In this document: one piece after another, positions 58,695 through 64,000 of the stretch
Position numbering within the stretch: the first letter of the stretch is position 1
Layout: each line of letters starts with the position of its first letter
Assembly: GCF_009905375.1 (NCBI RefSeq)
Contig: NC_133653.1
Span: forward strand, 55,500,996 to 55,564,995
Reading direction: 5' to 3'
DNA from: Apium graveolens
Lineage: Eukaryota; Streptophyta; Magnoliopsida; Apiales; Apiaceae
DNA length: 64,000 nucleotides
The notes under the pieces: generated by a model
What the model saw: the letters and a program-made list of their open reading frames with translations, nothing else
Told to the model about the DNA's origin: nothing
The model's database searches: none
Made by a program: the position numbers and the translations under genes

Positions 58695-58833
58695 TGTAAC
58701 GCATTACAGGAACGCGTTACAGTACATGTAACGCATTCAAGTGATGCGTTACACCCCTTTTAAGCCATTAAAGGGTGTAACGCATTCCGTGAATGCGCCA
58801 CAGGTGTGTAACGCATTCCCGGAATGCGTTACA
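58695..58833. repeat. Array of four 27-bp palindromes in E leader
   Basis: Units at 58695-58721, 58727-58753, 58776-58802 and 58807-58833 are each exactly 27 bp. They begin TGTAACGCATT and, in three of four, end GCGTTACA (the third ends GCGCCACA). The fourth is perfect: 13-base arms TGTAACGCATTCC and GGAATGCGTTACA around one C. Gaps are 5, 22 and 4 bp. The wide gap itself contains a CCC/GGG-flanked inverted pair (CCCCTTTTAA/TTAAAGGG). Confidence 0.93.
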
Positions 58834-59245
58834 CCCCTATTTGTTTTTTTGTTTTATACAGCCGCCTGACAAGCTCCCGCACGGAATTCCGTGCGCCTGA
58901 CTTCTCTGTTTCCGTGTGCCATCAACAGATAGCATCATCACAGATGCAGATATATACATATAATTACTTTATATTATATATATATGATTTATTTAATTAC
59001 GAATTTAATTGTAAGAACTTCAAAAATTCATAATAAAAAATCTATACATCCTAAAATTATAAAAAAAATACCCAGACGATCTACAACACTTGTAGAACCC
59101 AGATCAACATTCAAAATTATTCTGAGAAACGATTTCTCATCAGACAAAATTAATCCATGATATAACTTGTAAAATTCATAATTAATTCATACAAGCATAT
59201 AAAATTCTGAAATTTTTACCATAGATCTATATGCATACAACCTAT

Positions 59246-59257
59246 GCTCTGATACCA
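59246..59257 (-). other. E primer-binding site (initiator tRNA-Met)
   Basis: GCTCTGATACCA, the complement of TGGTATCAGAGC, one base from the 5' LTR. Confidence 0.92.
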
Positions 59258-59258
59258 C

Positions 59259-59697
59259 TGTTGGATTTTTAACGCGGCGGGGGCATGGCAAAACACTTTT
59301 ACACATACAAAATCCAAATAAAAGCATATAGATCATGAATAAAAATTCGAGGGATCGAATCTAACCTTTTAAAATAATTCGGAGACAACGATCAGAGATC
59401 CTTAGCAGTTGCTCCTCAAGTGTGAAGCACTCCACCGGTATCCACTAAGAAAATGATGTTAAGGAGGAGGAAGGAGGTGGAGAGAATTGGGTTTTCCAAA
59501 CTTTTTTGGGTTTTCGGGTTCGATGGGGTTAGAATAAAATTAGGGTCTATAATAGTGTATTTATAGGCAAAATTTTCAGCTGAAATTTTCCCATAAATAT
59601 TATTATTATTATCCCATTTATTATTCTCATTAATAATTAAAACACCTTTTAATTGCTAATCCTCATACATGATTGGACTTAGGACATATTCCTTTCA
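59259..59697 (-). repeat. E 5' LTR with 1.24-kb internal deletion
   Basis: Matches 52952-53366 and then jumps to the last ~35 bases of the full LTR. AATCC occurs at both edges of the missing piece (CTAATCC and TAAATCC in the intact LTR), so the deletion used 5-bp microhomology. Confidence 0.9.
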
Positions 59698-59702
59698 GCC
59701 TC

Positions 59703-60059
59703 ATTCTTCAAGTAATAACTCGCAAACTCAACCTTCTGTTCTTCCTTCACCTTCACTAAGGCAAATGACTTCTCCATTTCCTTTAACCAAATATTTGCTT
59801 CAATCGGATCTAAGGAACCCTTGAATTCTGGTGGGTTTACCGCCTAAAAAGTTTTGAAAGTTACCTGGGGATTGGTTTGTCTTTGTTGTTGTTGTGCCAG
59901 GTGAATTGTTTGTTGGGCCAAGATTTGAAGAATCTGGGCTATTGATGGGTCTGTGGGTCCTAGGTTTGCATTCTGGTTTGTATCATCTTGGTTATTATTG
60001 TTGTTATTGTTGGTTTCTTCATTCTGAGTGTTGGTGCGGGTATTTCTTTTGGGAGGCAT
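59703..60059 (-). pseudogene. gag: C gag N-terminal part
   Basis: Start at MPPKRNTRTNTQ (60059); a Met six codons upstream is also in frame. An Asn/Gln-rich low-complexity N-terminus leads to SIAQILQILAQQTIHLAQQQ and a TAG at 59844-59846. Then AVNPPEFKGSLDPIEANIWL, KEMEKSFALVKVKEEQKVEF and ASYYLKNEA, where E interrupts. Together with 51872-52951 it forms a standard gypsy capsid and nucleocapsid. A stop apart, the capsid region is well preserved. Confidence 0.88.
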
Positions 60060-60519
60060 TTTTCTGTAAAGAATCAAACAACTTATTTAGCTTTTAAATC
60101 AATTCCTTTGCATAAAAGAAAAGTTTTGTAAAATAGAAATATCTCTTTTTTGAAAACAGTTGTAACAGTTGAACTAAGTAAATTGCAAGCTTCTTTACAG
60201 AATATAAACAGTTATGGGAATAGGGTACATGGTATCACAAGGGTATAACTGGTGCAATAAATAAGGTAAAGTAAAACAGGTGCAGTAAAGTAAATGACAA
60301 TGCTGGAAAGGAAAGGTACTGATATATATAGATCAAAAGTTTTAAGTAGTACAAGCGTCAAGACGTTTTGGAAGTAAAAGGAAAAGGGTACAACAACCTA
60401 CTCACTAGTCAATAGGTCTAGTCTATAAATTCAACCCAAAAGTCTACTGATATATACTACACATTACTGTACATACTAAACATCTACAACAGTACTGATC
60501 AGCATCTCCATCTCTGTAT
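60060..60519 (-). other. C leader between ORF0 and gag
   Basis: About 460 bases of AT-rich sequence. No ORF, repeat or motif recognised. Confidence 0.5.
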
Positions 60520-61038
60520 CTAACTCCAAGGAAACTCTGGTCTTTCCAGCCTCTCAAAGTCATCCATCACCTCACTAGCCCATCCCATAAGTGCATCAGG
60601 GCCTCGACCAGGTAATGTAGCTCCATGTAGCCTAGCCTCAAGAATCCTGCGTGTCACATGGATCTCCTCTCGAAGCTCCCTCACACCGCGATCAACATAT
60701 GTAGTCCTGATGATATGCTGTAGCTCTCGGATCTGTGCCAACAGGGAATCACGCTCCAATAAAAGAGTCTCATATCGGTAATAAGGAACATGATGCAATG
60801 TAGACTGGAATGGGGCACCCGCAACTGAATACCCAGTGGAATCTGAATCAGCTAGTGGGGGTCCTCTGATAGGTGGCCTCATGCCTGGGGGTGGAATAGC
60901 CTGCAATGGTACGGGCTACAACACAGGTGGAGGTAAAATAGCCAACGCTGGTGGAACAATAGGACGTAGATCTGAAGATGGTACTCCAACTGAGGGCTCT
61001 GAATGATTTGATGATACGGGGATTAAAGAGTCGTCCAT
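60520..61038 (-). pseudogene. C leader ORF (ORF0), Pro-rich start and coiled-coil middle
   Basis: 173 codons between the PBS and gag, starting MDDSLIPVSSNHSEPSVG. The N-terminal third is Pro-rich (ILPPPVL, IPPPGMRPPIRGPP) and contains one TAG (60916-60918). The middle is a helical Leu/Glu/Arg region, YETLLLERDSLLAQIRELQ and GVRELREEIHVTRRILEARL, with coiled-coil character. It ends WASEVMDDFERLERPEFPWS. I know no domain of this kind. Elements F1 and F2 also have a leader ORF in this place, though I see no sequence similarity. GC content is higher than in the flanks, which supports coding. Confidence 0.6.
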
Positions 61039-61220
61039 CACTGCTATCTGAAATCATATCACAATATAAGAATCTCGAACCACGACGCGAATCATACTAA
61101 TACCTATTATACCGTAGAACTCAACCTCTCGATGTTCTATTTTTCTATTTCTTACTTCTAATCCTAACCCTCTACCCATTCCCGTCAACCTAGGCTTGTG
61201 TCAGTGACTTATAACATGTA

Positions 61221-61232
61221 GCTCTGATACCA
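61221..61232 (-). other. C primer-binding site (initiator tRNA-Met)
   Basis: GCTCTGATACCA, the complement of TGGTATCAGAGC, four bases from the LTR. Confidence 0.92.
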
Positions 61233-61236
61233 AACC

Positions 61237-63270
61237 TGTGGCGCCCTCCAAACCCGGGTCAGAAGTTTGGGGTCCATACACACACACACACACCTTATAT
61301 ATAACATGCTTATAACAATAATAAAGATAATAATAATATGCCGTGACCCTACTTACCAACTACCACAGATCGCAACAGGTTAAAGTATGTACACAAGCCA
61401 AACACACACTTATATTACAAACCGTTCAAATCCCAACTATTCAAACTCAGAACTGAGTAATAAACATTATTACAAACTTTTACAAACTTAAATTATCTCA
61501 AAAGATGCCTACTAACTTAACTCGATCAACCTGAACCCCTAGCTCTCGCGCTGGATTGGGGATCCTCGCTACCAACTGGTTCCTTCTTAACTGGAAAAGA
61601 ACATAAACAACATTGCACAAATGAGCTAACTAGCTCAGCAAGTCACAATGACAAGACTGAGAATAATGATCATCAAGTGAAAAGGGTTATGATATCAAGT
61701 GAACAATGAATTATGATTTAGAATTGGATATTATAATTTTATTTTAAAAACCAAGGTTAGGCTGCTGATCAGTCACGCACTAACCCCGAGCAAAGCACAC
61801 AGCACTGCTCTAACTACTGGATCCAAGGCACACATTGGCCTAACTTGACCATTAATATGGTCTGACCACGAATCTGGTCCACAATTTTATAAAAATAATC
61901 CAATTCTAACATAATAACAAGATAAACAATATAAAGCATTAAACGGAATCATAAATAATATGGGATATTTGATAATGAAATGGTTTCAATCTTCACAAGG
62001 ATCAATATGGCATTTTTAAAGCTTGGCTGTTAGGTAATGAAAGAATTGGATAACAAAGGAATCAATGTTTCAGGGTTACAAGGATTTGGTATTTCAAAGC
62101 ACAAGATACAGTAATTTGAATATGTAAGTAAATCGGTTCAGTGTTTGGTATTTAGTTTGTATGTATTTGTGGAGTAGTATCGTATATTGGTGGAGTATAT
62201 TGGTGGTACATATTTGGGTATACAACAATCAATAGTTTAGAAAAAATAAGGTTTACGGCTCAAGATCAATAACTGGAATCAGGGTTTAAGGTTCAATGCT
62301 TCAAAGCACTTGCAATATAAAACAGGACTATCAATCAACTACAATATATCTCGAGAAAGTTCAGAGCACTTGCCTGGTACTAGCTTGTTATACTGTACTA
62401 ACTCTCAATCACAACCGTCTTACTCCTCGACTATTTGTTTCCCTTTCCTACGCCTTGCCTCTTCTGCTCACATAACATAAGCATCCATCAATACTCAACT
62501 TATACGATTTTATTCGATACACACTTCTATCTACCCTTCGTCTTACCCAAATCTGATTAACGGATTGAAAGTTATGCTATAAACAAGTAAACATCGAACA
62601 CATAGATCGACAGTCAAACAACAAGTCACATATAGCACATTACACGTCAAATAATCAATGACATATCATTTATAAAGGAGTCTCGGGTTATAAATAGGCT
62701 TTCGGGTATTTAAAATAATTTTTAAAACATTTTTCGGAATTAAAACGGGTCGTTGGATCAAGTTCAGGGTGATAAACAGGGTTCGGTTGGCCAAATCTGG
62801 CTTCAAAACAATTTTATAATAATTATCGAGCCTTGAAAATAATTTAAAATAATATTTTAAAGCTCGAAACTATTTTTCGGAATTTTTAAATCATTTTTAA
62901 ATAATTAAATCTAATTAAATAATTAATTAAAATCAATTAATAATGAATTAAGTCAATTCATCAATTAATTTTTGAATGAATTGACCAATTAATCAATTAA
63001 TTATTAACTAAAACTAATTAACTAATTAATTCAAATTTATTTTTGAATTAAAAATAATTTTTGGAATTAAAATAATAATTTTTGGAATATTCAGAAATTA
63101 AAAACGAATTTTTATAATTAAAATAAATAGAAAATATGATTTTTAAACATTTTTAAAACAGGAATCCTAATTTTGAAACTTCTGGAAACCTCAGGGACTC
63201 ATCTGCATCGTCTCCAATAGTTAAGGTACCAAACTGTAATTTTGCAGGGGGGTCACCGGAAAATGTTCTG
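61237..63270 (-). repeat. C 5' LTR, interrupted part
   Basis: 2,034 bp matching 45162 to about 47192. It stops after AAATGTTCTG, where D begins; the intact LTR continues TCTCGCC. The rest of this LTR must lie beyond D, outside the window. Confidence 0.92.
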
Positions 63271-64000
63271 TGTGACGCCCTCCAAACCCGGGTCAGAAGT
63301 TTGGGGTCCACAACACATATGCAATATATAAACCTGAATAAGAAATATTATTTACAATGACCCTGCTTTACCTAACCACGGATCGCAACAGGTTAAAGTA
63401 TGAAAACAAGCCACAATCCTAACCTTTATTACAACGTACCAAATCCCAACTAATGTAACTTACAATTGAAAATAAAATCATTCTTACAATCTGACTTTCT
63501 CTATACCGCATGAAGCTTCTGCTAGCTCGATTCAACTCAACTGGAACCTTAGCCCGCACTTTGGACCGATGAACTTTACTATCATCCATTTTTTTTTCAA
63601 CTGTAAAATATATTAAAGAATCGCAAGGGTGAGCTAACTAGCTCAGCAAGTCATAATAGTGATAACTGAGGTTAAACAATGATCAAATGAGATGATTCAA
63701 AGGAATCAAATTTCTTTTTAACTAATCATTAGAATTGGATATTCATTTTAGGTTTTAAAAACCAAGGTTAGGCTGCTGATCAGTCACGCACTAACCCCGA
63801 GCAAGCACACATCACTGCTCTAATTACTGGATCCAAGGCACACATTGGCCTAACTTGACCATTGGTATGGTCTGACCACGAATCTGGTCCACGTATATAA
63901 AAACTACCCAATCCTAAAGCAGTTCAATATGATAACAATATGATTCAATAGAACAAGATTATAATCAATGATGGTTAAACATTTGCATAAAAACGTAAGG
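63271..64000 (-). mobile_element. Gypsy element D, partial LTR, related to C
   Basis: Begins TGTGACGCCCTCCAAACCC, the same LTR edge type as C. It continues with clearly homologous but diverged sequence (GATCGCAACAGGTTAAAGTATG, GAGCTAACTAGCTCAGCAAGTCA, GCTGATCAGTCACGCACTAACC). It is inserted in C's 5' LTR in the same orientation. TTCTG (63266-63270) would be its TSD. Only 730 bp of one LTR is visible. Confidence 0.85.

Larger units (their letters stand above)
57463..59240 (-). other. E untranslated leader between PBS and gag
   Basis: About 1.8 kb, AT-rich, without a convincing ORF. It contains the four 13-mers (57632-57926) and the four palindromes (58695-58833) described separately. Confidence 0.75.
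52952..59697 (-). mobile_element. Ty1/copia element E, internally deleted
   Basis: 6,746 bp, inverted, inserted in C's gag with TSD GCCTC. It starts TGTTGGATTTTTAACGC and ends GGACATATTCCTTTCA. 3' LTR 1,675 bp; 5' LTR only 439 bp through an internal deletion. Gag, protease and parts of integrase and RT are readable, but the RT catalytic block and most of RNase H are missing. The leader holds two kinds of repeat. The copia lineage is not assigned. Confidence 0.92.
45162..64000 (-). mobile_element. Ty3/gypsy chromovirus-like element C, with E and D inserted
   Basis: Inverted element: 3' LTR 45162-48641, pol and gag on the minus strand, PBS at 61221-61232, 5' LTR from 61237 on. RT, RNase H, integrase order makes it Ty3/gypsy; a chromodomain-like integrase tail (VRVLWRNPKVEESTWELES) suggests the Tekay/Del branch of chromoviruses. 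Gag is split by E; the 5' LTR is split by D at 63271. LTR divergence is around 3% in the first 260 bases by eye, so C is older than F1 and F2. Its TSD would be AAAAG (45157-45161); the partner is outside the window. Confidence 0.92.

Noticed and set aside
59894..60097. 67-codon plus-strand ORF opposite C gag.
   Set aside because: Antisense shadow of the Asn/Gln-rich gag N-terminus.
1..64000. Search for an intact host gene or a complete autonomous element.
   Set aside because: All extended frames are retrotransposon-derived and each element has stops, deletions or missing ends in the window.

Overview
This is plant genomic DNA made entirely of nested LTR retrotransposons; I see no host gene, no non-coding RNA gene and no CRISPR array. 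The evidence is Ty1/copia and Ty3/gypsy polyproteins, LTRs with TG...CA ends, 5-bp target-site duplications (TSDs), and primer-binding sites (PBS) matching the 3' end of plant initiator tRNA-Met. The style of the polyproteins suggests a dicot, perhaps an asterid, but I cannot name the species. Every coding region seen is broken, so CDS-like entries are called pseudogenes.

Layout. Element A (from before base 1 to 38071, + strand) is a Sirevirus-like Ty1/copia element: gag end, pol, then a very large third ORF (ORF3) and a 3' LTR. Its pol is split by gypsy element F1 (3063-16719, +, TSD AGTTT), and its ORF3 is split by a second member of the same family, F2 (21765-35348, -, TSD TTTGG). Directly after A's 3' LTR comes the middle of gag of a sister copia element, B (38072-45161, +), so A most likely inserted into B. 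B's ORF3 is in turn split at 45162 by a Ty3/gypsy chromovirus-like element, C (45162 to beyond the window, -). C carries a deletion-derivative copia element, E, in its gag (52952-59697, -, TSD GCCTC). Its 5' LTR is interrupted at 63271 by a related gypsy element, D, which runs off the window. Relative order of insertion: B, then A and C; then F1 and F2 into A, and E and D into C.

Most notable points. (1) A and B both carry, between pol and the 3' LTR, a roughly 1,500-codon ORF3 of unknown function. It has its own promoter-like region: a TATA-type box about 120 bp before the ATG and a CT-rich leader, both conserved between copies. (2) A short motif, GACGGAT/ATCCGTC, recurs in gag, the integrase-RT linker, the pol-ORF3 spacer, ORF3 and the LTR, in places as long inverted arms. 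It clusters upstream of both the LTR TATA box and the ORF3 TATA box. (3) F1 and F2 share the same in-frame stops and the same scrambled domain order, yet inserted independently and have nearly identical LTR pairs. They therefore belong to a non-autonomous family moved in trans. (4) The leader of E holds four 27-bp palindromes in a row plus four copies of a 13-mer. (5) C and F carry small ORFs between the PBS and gag.

Identity and divergence statements come from reading by eye and are approximate.
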